Assembly (NCBI GenBank): GCA_018432645.1
Contig: JAHDSP010000497.1
Location: forward strand, 1 to 5,752
Source of the DNA: Bacteroidales bacterium
Lineage (GTDB): Bacteria > Bacteroidota > Bacteroidia > Bacteroidales > DTU049
DNA: 5,752 nt
Direction of reading: 5' to 3'
The notes beneath the pieces are model-generated. The model was not told the origin of the DNA, searched no databases, and saw only the letters and a program-made list of their open reading frames with translations. Of this stretch, positions 1 through 5,752 are shown one piece after another. A program made the position numbers and the translations under genes. Each line of letters opens with the position of its first letter. Position 1 is the stretch's first letter.

Positions 1-1
1 C

Positions 2-298
2 AAAAAGGTATTAGTTAAATCACCAACCGAAAAGATATTAGCTAGACGTAAAACAAAAGGGTTAGCAGTTTATAGTGTAAATATAGTAGAGAAAAAGATA
101 ACTAATTTTTTAGTTTGGATGATGAGATTCAGAGGAGTAGCTACAAAGTATCTACAGAACTACCTTATGTGGTTTGTAGTAATGAATAAGTACTTGAAAG
201 ATAATGTGGAATCAGATATTGGACGTCTATTAAACTTGTCATCTCACGATAGATGGGCATGGGAGCGGTATTTTAGATTGATGAAGTTAAAATATTAA
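2..298 (+). CDS. Transposase, C-terminal fragment (5' end outside window), probably IS1595/ISXO2-like
   Basis: An open frame runs from the left edge and stops at TAA 296-298, giving the last 98 residues of a protein. It is basic and contains the stretch RFRGVATKYLQNYLMWF (about residues 43-59 of the fragment). This resembles the C-terminal tail of DDE transposases of the IS1595 (ISXO2-like) type, which often end in an 'RF-GV-TKYL-NYL-WF' segment after the catalytic domain. The catalytic residues would lie upstream and cannot be checked. The family is named from memory of that motif, so another DDE family is possible. No terminal inverted repeat or target duplication was recognised in the 100 bp after the stop, so the right end of the element is undefined. 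The gene may be intact; only its tail is visible. Confidence 0.6.
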   Translation, partial: KKVLVKSPTEKILARRKTKGLAVYSVNIVEKKITNFLVWMMRFRGVATKYLQNYLMWFVVMNKYLKDNVESDIGRLLNLSSHDRWAWERYFRLMKLKY

Positions 299-378
299 AT
301 ATCATGTAAAGTTTAACAAAAATATTGTTTTAATCATTTACCTTTTTTACTTTAATATTTTATTTACCAGATAATAAT

Positions 379-386
379 TAATTTTG
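379..386 (+). promoter_or_regulatory. Candidate Bacteroidota -7 promoter element (TAATTTTG) for the T9SS plug gene
   Basis: TAATTTTG matches the Bacteroidota -7 consensus TAnnTTTG exactly. It lies 15 bp before the ATG at 402, so a transcript would have a leader of only about 10 nt. No clear TTTG -33 element sits 19-21 bp upstream; only T-rich sequence is found there. The motif is common by chance in AT-rich DNA, so this is a suggestion. The rest of the gap 299-401 is plain A/T-rich sequence. Confidence 0.35.
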
Positions 387-401
387 AATAAAAAATTAAT
401 T

Positions 402-1697
402 ATGCCTTTCCTTAAAAAATTTTTATCATTATTTATCTGTTCATTATCTATTTTTTCTTTTGCTCAAAATGATTATTACAATCCAATGGTTGATAGTACA
501 GCAGATATAGTCTATGATGATAGGTTCGCCACAATTTTATTGGAAGATACTTCATGGCAATTCAATTTTCCCGTTATAGATCTATCAAAAAACAATAGTT
601 TACAATTATCTTTTGATATGCTTACTGATGAAGTCTATGATATATATGTCTCTTTTCGGCCTTGTAGTCCTACTTGGGAATTGCTGAATGAACCTATTTC
701 TGATTTTATTGATGGTTTTCCCGAAAATCCCATTTTTGATTATTATTTTTCTAGAAATACTCTAATACCTTATATTCATTATTCTTATTTATTCCCTAAT
801 GATGATATTAGATTTAAACAAAGTGGCAATTATCTTTTAACAGTATATTACAAAGATAAAACTACTAATAAATATAAAAAAGCTTTTAGTAAACGTTTCG
901 TTGTTAGTGAACAAAATTTGTTAGTAAATGCTCAAGTGATTTTCGCAACTGATGTAAATGAAAAATTTTATCGACAACAATTATTATTTAGTTTTACTAG
1001 TCCTAATATTATTTTCAATAATATTTATGATAGATTATATGTCTGTTTGATGCAAAATGCTAGATGGATAGATGCTCACTGTAATATACAACCTTCATAT
1101 TCTAAAAATAATGTTGTGTTTTTTGATGAATCTGCTAAAAATTATACAACTTTTGATGGGAATAATGAATTTAGATATTTTGACATTAGAAGTATCGCGT
1201 ACCAAACTGGTAATATTGCTAAGGTTATTCATGAATCAGAAACAGTACATATTTTTTTAATACCTGATATTTCAAGACGATACACGCAATATTTAACTCA
1301 TCAAGATATAAATGGTAGATATTTTATTTCTAATGATTTATATAGCAATTATAATACTGAAAGTGAATATTATTATGTTCATTTTTCTCTTAAAAGTGAT
1401 CCTATTTCTGAAGGAGCAGTTTATCTAATTGGTAATTTTACAAATTATCAAATTTCTCCAAAATACAAAATGCAATATAATTATGAAAACGAACAATTTG
1501 AGCTCACTCTACTCTTAAAGCAAGGTTATTATAATTATGCTTATGCTTTGGTACCTAATCAAACTAATAATCTTAAAATATCTTATTTCGAAGGTAATCA
1601 CTCTGAAACAGAAAATGAATATCAAGGGTTGATTTATTATAAAGAAGAAAGTGATAGATATTTTAGACTTTTACATGTTTTTACTATCTCTAGGTAA
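402..1697 (+). CDS. Type IX secretion system plug protein (DUF5103 family)
   Basis: The 431-residue product begins with a signal peptide (residues 1-21: basic MPFLKK, hydrophobic core, FSFA before QN), so it is exported. The N-terminal domain (about 25-175) carries the family pattern: a beta strand with SLQLSFD (66-72), a C-x-x-x-W pair (88, 92), FDYYFSRNT (112-120), YIHYSYLFPNDD (124-135) and SGNYLLTVY (141-149). The C-terminal domain has GAVYLIGNFTNYQ (338-350), LLKQGYYNYAYAL (371-383) and EGNHSETENEY (397-407), also typical of DUF5103. In the known Flavobacterium T9SS, the plug protein closes the giant SprA translocon on its periplasmic side when no substrate-PorV complex is present. The role here is inferred from the family. 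Length and domain order look complete. A TTG start at 384 is possible, but ATG 402 is preferred: it opens directly into the signal peptide, and the TTG lies inside a candidate -7 element. No other T9SS gene is in the window. Confidence 0.9.
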   Translation: MPFLKKFLSLFICSLSIFSFAQNDYYNPMVDSTADIVYDDRFATILLEDTSWQFNFPVIDLSKNNSLQLSFDMLTDEVYDIYVSFRPCSPTWELLNEPISDFIDGFPENPIFDYYFSRNTLIPYIHYSYLFPNDDIRFKQSGNYLLTVYYKDKTTNKYKKAFSKRFVVSEQNLLVNAQVIFATDVNEKFYRQQLLFSFTSPNIIFNNIYDRLYVCLMQNARWIDAHCNIQPSYSKNNVVFFDESAKNYTTFDGNNEFRYFDIRSIAYQTGNIAKVIHESETVHIFLIPDISRRYTQYLTHQDINGRYFISNDLYSNYNTESEYYYVHFSLKSDPISEGAVYLIGNFTNYQISPKYKMQYNYENEQFELTLLLKQGYYNYAYALVPNQTNNLKISYFEGNHSETENEYQGLIYYKEESDRYFRLLHVFTISR

Positions 1698-1712
1698 AAT
1701 ATCAACTTTTAC
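1694..1712. terminator. Weak hairpin at the convergent gene ends, possible bidirectional terminator
   Basis: GTAAAA (1694-1699) and TTTTAC (1707-1712) form a perfect 6-bp stem with a 7-nt loop. It spans the stop codons of both convergent genes, which are only 4 bp apart. The stem is A/T-rich and lacks the GC core and long U-run of a classical intrinsic terminator, so it may be only a chance palindrome. Nothing better is visible between the two genes. Confidence 0.22.
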
Positions 1713-4119
1713 GCTTCATCTTTTGCCAATCTAAATAATAAATTAATCTAAATGAAATAGTATTAGTCTGTGGATTATCAAAAAGATTAGAAAAATTTTT
1801 ACCAAATGAAGGGAACATTAAATAATCTGGAATAATGTCGCTAGAATAGATTTGATTTTTCCACATTAAATCTAAATATGAACCCGGAGCAAAATTCCAT
1901 GAGAATGACAAATCCACATTAAAAGTATTAAAATTAATGTCATGGTCTTGATCATAAGCACCTATTGGAGACAAGCTACCATCTAATTGTAAAAAGTAAA
2001 ATTCATTATAATCTACAGTTCTCCAGTAATGCCTTAGACTAAGGTTAATATACATTTTATTATTTATAACCCATTTACCCTGTAGTGAATTAATAAGTGT
2101 ATTTACATTTCTTTGACCGAAAACTATCTGATCATCATAAATGGTATCTGGCACAAAACCACAATCATTATGGTCAAAATCAAAATCAAAGTCATAAATT
2201 AAAGTAATCCTATCACTTATTCTCACTCGTGGACTAATGTATCCATAATATCCCCAACGTTTTATAAAGTCTAAATATGTGCCTAATTGCATGTCTAATG
2301 CGAAAGTTTTTCTATAATCTGTAGAAATATTAAAATAAAAATTATGAATAGCTGGTCTCACATACACTCTGTCAGGGTATCTAGCTTCATAGTAATCATA
2401 ATCATCTGACAAGCTAATATCTAGATATATCCACGAACTTAAATATTTTTTAGTTTCTATATAAGACGACAATATTAGTTTAGTTTGAATTAATTTATTA
2501 GTTTTGAATAATCTATAATGATAAAAATCTATATCCACAGACATTCTATTAAATTTGCCAAAAGGTTGATATCTATTATACCATAAACCTAAATGATGGG
2601 TCGTTAAATTATTATGTTGCAGATAGCCAAAATCATTAGGATTATACTTATCACTTATGAGATTTAGTTCATATGCATATTTCCATTTACCATTTAATTT
2701 TCCCAAGCCAGTAAATAGCATAAAACCATCTTCATGATCATCAGAATTTTTTATTGTACTCCATGCTCCCTGACCATACAGTCCGAATCTATTTGAAGGT
2801 TCCATAATTTTAAACGATGTTCCTAAAACATTAGAATAATAATTGATGTCTGGCCTAATGACAAAAGCATTTGTTAAATTCACATAAGAGTTTTTCCAAA
2901 AACTTTTATCTATGACTATCATATTATAATTAGCCCAAGGTTCTGTTAATATTTTTTCAATATTTCCCATTGAATCTTTTACTTGTGCCCATGTATTTGC
3001 AGTAGTAGCATTTAAAATGCCAATAGCTAGATTTTTATCATCTCTACCAGACAATTTTATAGCATTTATAAGTTTAGAATAGCGAGGATTATCAATAATT
3101 ATATATCCGCTGTCTTGTAAAGCTCTGATCTCATAATACTTATCAGGTATTTTACCTATTCTACGAGAATAAAACAAACCAACTTTTTCGAATAATTCTA
3201 CTCCCTCAGTGAAAAAGGGGCGATTTTCGGAGTAATATGTTTCGAAAGGGCTTAAATTTAACTCTTCTTTATCAGATTGCACATGAGAAAAATCTGGTAC
3301 AAGTGTCAAATCTAATGTATGACTTTTTGTAATGCCTAATTTCATATCTAACCCTCCACTTAGACTATAAGTAGGCTTATTATTATCACTATAAAAATCT
3401 ATACTGGTAGATACATAAGGATAAAAAGCTAATCTTAATGGAGAATTAATATCTATTAATCCAATAATTTGTCCCATCTGTTCTATATCTGCACCAAGCT
3501 CTTGGCTAACAGGATTCCAGCAACTTTGCTCTCTTACTCTCCTAATAATTCTCCAAAAATTTGCAGACCATACTTGTTCAGTCAGATTAGGAAATCTAAT
3601 AGAAGAGTAAGGTATAGATATTTCTATTGTCCAGCCTTTATCATTAATATTAACAGAGCTCATCCACACGGCATTCCAATTATAATCATAATTGCCATCA
3701 GATATCAAAATATCTGTTTGCACATTGGCTGCTGTTACTTTAAAAACATAACCATTTCGGTTATCATTAAATGGATTAAGTTGAAAAATAAACATATCAG
3801 TATTACCATTATCATCATCTCGCATTGTTAATTCTTTTAAAATCTTTTCTGGTTCATCATCGAATAGTGTAGCTCCTATATATAAAGCTCTATCATCATA
3901 TAGCAAACAGACACGTGTTTGTAGATAAGGATCTCTACCTTCATATGGTTTATATGTTACGAAATCACCACTACATTCAGCTTGGCTCCATGATTTTTCA
4001 TCTAATATTCCATCTATATTTATTTTTTCATCAGTCCTATATCCTACTATTACTCTTTGCTGAGAATAAACAATATTTACAAAAATAAAAATCATAAAAA
4101 ATAGATTAATACTTCTCAT
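1702..4119 (-). CDS. CBM9-like / DUF5916 outer-membrane beta-barrel protein
   Basis: The 805-residue product starts with a signal peptide (residues 1-19, FFMIFIFVNIVYS before QQ). Residues about 33-190 form a carbohydrate-binding family 9-like domain, with INIDGILDEKSWSQAE (33-48), DDRALYIGATLFDDEP (75-90) and GWTIEISIPYSSIRF (162-176). The remainder is the DUF5916 region. Its hallmarks are PDFSHVQSD (275-283), then LNLSPFETYYSENRPFFTEG (287-306) and FYSRRIG (316-322), followed by many alternating aromatic/polar strands expected of an outer-membrane barrel, up to a strand-like end (ISFRLIYYLDW). Families with this architecture are widespread in Bacteroidota. They are often annotated as carbohydrate-binding or hydrolase-like, but no activity is established and no catalytic residues can be pointed out. 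Length is normal and there is no sign of damage. The start is ATG 4119-4117, immediately before the signal peptide. The gene converges on the T9SS plug gene, and an amidohydrolase gene lies 92 bp upstream in the same direction. Confidence 0.9.
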   Translation of the reverse strand: MRSINLFFMIFIFVNIVYSQQRVIVGYRTDEKINIDGILDEKSWSQAECSGDFVTYKPYEGRDPYLQTRVCLLYDDRALYIGATLFDDEPEKILKELTMRDDDNGNTDMFIFQLNPFNDNRNGYVFKVTAANVQTDILISDGNYDYNWNAVWMSSVNINDKGWTIEISIPYSSIRFPNLTEQVWSANFWRIIRRVREQSCWNPVSQELGADIEQMGQIIGLIDINSPLRLAFYPYVSTSIDFYSDNNKPTYSLSGGLDMKLGITKSHTLDLTLVPDFSHVQSDKEELNLSPFETYYSENRPFFTEGVELFEKVGLFYSRRIGKIPDKYYEIRALQDSGYIIIDNPRYSKLINAIKLSGRDDKNLAIGILNATTANTWAQVKDSMGNIEKILTEPWANYNMIVIDKSFWKNSYVNLTNAFVIRPDINYYSNVLGTSFKIMEPSNRFGLYGQGAWSTIKNSDDHEDGFMLFTGLGKLNGKWKYAYELNLISDKYNPNDFGYLQHNNLTTHHLGLWYNRYQPFGKFNRMSVDIDFYHYRLFKTNKLIQTKLILSSYIETKKYLSSWIYLDISLSDDYDYYEARYPDRVYVRPAIHNFYFNISTDYRKTFALDMQLGTYLDFIKRWGYYGYISPRVRISDRITLIYDFDFDFDHNDCGFVPDTIYDDQIVFGQRNVNTLINSLQGKWVINNKMYINLSLRHYWRTVDYNEFYFLQLDGSLSPIGAYDQDHDINFNTFNVDLSFSWNFAPGSYLDLMWKNQIYSSDIIPDYLMFPSFGKNFSNLFDNPQTNTISFRLIYYLDWQKMKRKS

Positions 4120-4141
4120 AAATTATCTAATATTAGCATTG

Positions 4142-4149
4142 CAAAAATA
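4142..4149 (-). promoter_or_regulatory. Candidate Bacteroidota -7 promoter element for the DUF5916 gene
   Basis: On the minus strand this reads TATTTTTG, an exact match to TAnnTTTG, 22 bp before the ATG at 4119. A transcript from here would have a leader of about 15 nt. A TTTG -33 element at the usual 19-21 bp spacing is not seen. If real, it would let the DUF5916 gene be expressed separately from the upstream amidohydrolase. The rest of the gap 4120-4211 shows no clear terminator. Confidence 0.35.
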
Positions 4150-4211
4150 ATCAATATGAAACGATTTTTTGTAATTAATTTGAGGGAATATTGTATGCGA
4201 TTATAATTTTT

Positions 4212-5192
4212 TCAAAATATGTTTTTGTGCACTTTTTCAGGAATTTCAAGTTTATCTACAAAAGAATTGCCGCATATAATGTTACTTATTTGAATAAGTG
4301 ATTTTGTGTGTAAATCAAGTACTGCGTTGTAATTATCGCGTCTATACCCACCAAATAACGCAAGTGTTACTGGTATAGGTCGTCCTAAGTGCATTGAAAC
4401 TTCATTTACCCACTCTGCAAAAATCGTAGCACAATGAACCCAATTATCTGTATTGCAATAACCTCCTAAATCATCATCTCGATGACTATCAGCGCCATGA
4501 CAAAATACAACATAATCAACTTTTCCTTGTATTACCTCATATCCAATTCGAGAAAGTTCGTCATTAAAAAACTTTACATACTCATGCCCTTCAGCGTCAG
4601 AACCATAAGGATTTACATTATATCCTTTAGGAACTGCAAGATTAATGATTGGATTAAACTCGCGAGTATCTTCTATACTATTTCCAAAATGCCTATCAAG
4701 GTCAAAATAAACGCCTCGTGCTTTAAATTCGTTATACATTTTTACTGAAGCAATAACTTGTCCTGAAAATGTACAAAAGCCAGAACCGCTATCTGGACGC
4801 GCATGATGCATTCCAGATACAGGCGCAAATGTAACTTGCTGTGGGTTTAAATAAGCGTACCTTATTGCGTTATACAACGCTGAATTTGTGTATGTTAAAC
4901 TTTCAACAAGATTTTTTGACCAAGGTATGCTATTAGAAGTACAATTTCCTTTGCCTTCGAAAACATTTTTTACATAACGTTCTGTATGCGCTATCAAAAA
5001 ATCTTCAAAAACAAAAGGCTCGAAGTCTGATACAACTTTAAGCATTTCTGTATACTCACTTGCTTCAATACGCTTCATTAACAAATACGGTTTAAGCGGC
5101 GATTTTGAATAAGACTGTTCTTCTATGCTGTCAAAGCATACTTGCTTTTCAGTATAAAAAGTCAAGATTTTACTTTCTCTTTCGTGTTTCAT
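4212..5192 (-). CDS. Histone deacetylase-superfamily (AcuC/APAH-like) zinc amidohydrolase
   Basis: This 326-residue protein has no signal peptide and is predicted to be cytoplasmic. It carries the arginase/deacetylase-fold motifs in order: N-terminal FYTEKQVCF (12-20) and SPLKP (31-35), matching the substrate-loop region of HDACs; AHTERYVKNVF (68-78); APVSGMHHARPDSGSGFC (123-140) with the paired active-site histidines H129 and H130; YFDLDRHFG (162-170) giving the zinc ligands D166 and H168; FCHGADSHRDDDLGG (230-244) giving the third ligand D235; and FGGY (280-283) with the catalytic-type tyrosine Y283. By family knowledge it should hydrolyse an acetyl-amide, on a protein lysine, a polyamine or a small molecule; the substrate cannot be told. 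One oddity is F169 in place of the usual second histidine of the DxDxHHG motif, a position that is not a zinc ligand. Length is normal for bacterial members. ATG 5192 is chosen because the conserved fold begins a few residues later. A near-match to the -7 box (TATATTTA, minus strand, 5219-5212) lies upstream. The gene is visibly richer in G+C than the DUF5916 gene. Confidence 0.9.
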   Translation of the reverse strand: MKHERESKILTFYTEKQVCFDSIEEQSYSKSPLKPYLLMKRIEASEYTEMLKVVSDFEPFVFEDFLIAHTERYVKNVFEGKGNCTSNSIPWSKNLVESLTYTNSALYNAIRYAYLNPQQVTFAPVSGMHHARPDSGSGFCTFSGQVIASVKMYNEFKARGVYFDLDRHFGNSIEDTREFNPIINLAVPKGYNVNPYGSDAEGHEYVKFFNDELSRIGYEVIQGKVDYVVFCHGADSHRDDDLGGYCNTDNWVHCATIFAEWVNEVSMHLGRPIPVTLALFGGYRRDNYNAVLDLHTKSLIQISNIICGNSFVDKLEIPEKVHKNIF

Positions 5193-5250
5193 GATAAATT
5201 AAATTATACTGTAAATATACTCAATATATCTTACATGAAAAAATTTTTTT

Positions 5251-5316
5251 GTCCGCTTCGCCCCGTCAACTCTTCACCCCCTCACCATCTCATAATTTCA
5301 ATTCCTTATGGTGCGA
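5251..5316 (+). repeat. 66-bp direct repeat, copy 1 (partner 5481-5546)
   Basis: This block matches 5481-5546 at 64 of 66 positions; the differences are at 5263/5493 (C/T) and 5269/5499 (A/C). The first 44 bp are GC-rich and pyrimidine-biased on this strand (GTCCGCTTCGCC, then CTCTTCACCCCCTCACC). The last 22 bp are the start of the CRISPR repeat. The match ends abruptly at 5316, inside the repeat. To the left, both copies follow a T-rich run but are otherwise different. Confidence 0.95.
5295..5316 (-). repeat. Isolated truncated CRISPR repeat
   Basis: The 22 nt are identical to the first 22 of the 29-nt array repeat as read on the plus strand (ATTTCAATTCC through GGTGCGA). The last 7 nt (TTAAAAG) are replaced by CAATATT. 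The copy sits 208 bp outside the array. In the likely transcribed orientation (minus), its crRNA-handle end ATTGAAAT is intact and its first 7 nt are missing. It is either the relic of a former array end or was copied together with the flanking 44 bp. Confidence 0.85.
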
Positions 5317-5323
5317 CAATATT

Positions 5324-5354
5324 GAGACTGGGAGACTGGGGAGACTTGGGAGAG
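5324..5354 (+). repeat. Short tandem repeat, GAGACTGG-type units
   Basis: Successive units read GAGACTGG, GAGACTGGG, GAGACTTGG and a partial GAGAG, that is 8-9 nt each with drift. The same motif (GGGAGACTG) reappears at 5394-5402. It follows the truncated CRISPR repeat almost directly. It looks like a slippage-prone intergenic tract with no visible coding role. Confidence 0.8.
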
Positions 5355-5366
5355 TAAAAGTGTTAG

Positions 5367-5394
5367 GTGATAAGTGATGAGTGATGAGTGATAG
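5367..5394 (+). repeat. Heptamer tandem repeat (GTGATGA), four units
   Basis: Four contiguous 7-nt units read GTGATAA, GTGATGA, GTGATGA and GTGATAG. The tract is purine-rich on this strand, while the nearby duplicated block is pyrimidine-rich, so the two could partly pair in a transcript. No function is assigned. Confidence 0.85.
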
Positions 5395-5480
5395 GGAGAC
5401 TGTAAGAATGTGAGAGTATAATTAATCTTCGAAAATAAAAATACTAAAGAAAAATCTATCATTTAAATATTTTTTGATGG

Positions 5481-5546
5481 GTCCGCTTCGCCTCGTCACC
5501 TCTTCACCCCCTCACCATCTCATAATTTCAATTCCTTATGGTGCGA
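5481..5546 (+). repeat. 66-bp direct repeat, copy 2, joined to the CRISPR array
   Basis: This is the partner of 5251-5316, offset by exactly 230 bp. Here the final 22 bp continue into a complete 29-nt CRISPR repeat (5525-5553), so this copy forms the junction of the array. The GC-rich 44 bp (5481-5524) directly abut the first repeat and differ strongly in base composition from the A/T-rich spacers. Confidence 0.95.
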
Positions 5547-5752
5547 TTAAAAGGTTTAGATATTGGCAATAATAACTACGTAGTAGTAAAATTTCAATTC
5601 CTTATGGTGCGATTAAAAGATTATATATTTTATTACCTTTTATTGCAAAAAATGGAATTTCAATTCCTTATGGTGCGATTAAAAGCCTGCTTTAAAATAA
5701 TCTTTTAATCTTAAATAAAAACTATTTCAATTCCTTATGGTGCGATTAAAAG
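5525..5752 (-). CRISPR. CRISPR array edge: 4 repeats of 29 nt, 3 spacers of 37-38 nt, continuing past the window
   Basis: Four identical repeats lie at 5525-5553, 5591-5619, 5657-5685 and 5724-5752. On the plus strand they begin ATTTCAATTCC and end GCGATTAAAAG. Spacers are 5554-5590 (37 nt), 5620-5656 (37 nt) and 5686-5723 (38 nt), all different and A/T-rich. Three of the four repeats are preceded by A, so a 30-nt repeat with a variable edge is possible. Minus-strand transcription is inferred because the reverse complement ends in ATTGAAAT, like the ATTGAAA(C/G) 8-nt handle of many type I-B and type III crRNAs. In that sense TTTTAAT near the start can pair with ATTGAAA at the end, with one G-U pair, giving a weak stem. 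The leader would then be outside the window to the right and the visible spacers would be the oldest. No cas gene is in view, so the subtype is not determined. Confidence 0.97.

Larger units (their letters stand above)
5193..5524. other. Gene-free region between the amidohydrolase and the CRISPR array
   Basis: No credible gene is present on either strand. The first 58 bp are A/T-rich, should hold the promoter of the leftward amidohydrolase gene, and end in an A6-T7 run (5238-5250). The rest consists of a GC-rich block occurring twice (5251-5316 and 5481-5546), an isolated truncated CRISPR repeat (5295-5316), two short tandem-repeat tracts (5324-5354 and 5367-5394) and about 85 bp of ordinary A/T-rich sequence. 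An open frame at 5142-5357 crosses the amidohydrolase start and these repeats and is not considered coding. Confidence 0.75.

Noticed and set aside
299..401. Possible right end of an insertion sequence after the transposase fragment
   Set aside because: No terminal inverted repeat could be recognised without the left end; only A/T-rich sequence with a weak AACAA/TTGTT palindrome is seen.
1072..1260. 62-residue open frame on the plus strand
   Set aside because: It lies wholly inside the T9SS plug gene in another frame; its composition is dominated by I, L and M from A/T-rich sequence, with no recognisable motif.
3469..3831. 120-residue open frame on the plus strand
   Set aside because: It is antisense to the conserved CBM9-like part of the DUF5916 gene; its isoleucine-rich product arises from complementary codons.
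4482..4748. 88-residue open frame on the plus strand
   Set aside because: It is antisense to the catalytic core of the amidohydrolase gene and shows no domain of its own.
5142..5357. 71-residue open frame on the plus strand
   Set aside because: It crosses the amidohydrolase start, the duplicated block, the truncated CRISPR repeat and the GAGACTGG tract; the product is low-complexity and not a credible protein.
5481..5524. GC-rich block as the leader of the CRISPR array
   Set aside because: Leaders are usually A/T-rich and lie at the end opposite the crRNA handle; repeat orientation places the leader on the other side, and the block also occurs elsewhere in the window.

Overview
The window is AT-rich and looks like a piece of a Bacteroidota chromosome. 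The strongest reason is the gene at 402-1697, which encodes a type IX secretion system (T9SS) plug protein, a component known only from that phylum. The DUF5916/CBM9-like outer-membrane protein, TAnnTTTG-type promoter elements and A/T-rich translation starts without a clear Shine-Dalgarno sequence also fit. Genus or species cannot be read from the sequence.

Layout, left to right. Positions 2-298 hold the C-terminal end of a transposase (+) whose beginning lies outside the window. The T9SS plug gene (+) follows at 402-1697. Its end meets, 4 bp away, the end of a large gene on the minus strand (1702-4119) for a CBM9-like/DUF5916 beta-barrel protein. Upstream of that gene, in the same direction and 92 bp away, lies an arginase/histone-deacetylase-fold amidohydrolase (4212-5192, -) with all its recognisable active-site residues. 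From 5193 to 5524 there is no gene. That stretch carries two copies of a GC-rich block, an isolated truncated CRISPR repeat and two short tandem-repeat tracts. From 5525 to the end of the window is the edge of a CRISPR array with four identical 29-nt repeats and three spacers of 37-38 nt; the array continues beyond 5752.

The genes do not form one obvious pathway. Two act at or in the outer membrane (plug and DUF5916 protein), one is a predicted cytoplasmic zinc deacetylase, and the right edge is defence-related sequence without cas genes in view. The reverse complement of the repeat ends in ATTGAAAT, close to the ATTGAAA(C/G) crRNA 5' handle of several type I-B/III systems. The array is therefore probably transcribed leftwards, and the window shows its old, leader-distal end. 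The least ordinary features are the 66-bp block duplicated beside the array, which includes part of the repeat, and a 14-nt inverted match between one spacer and a repeat-spacer junction. I saw no convincing new multi-gene system.
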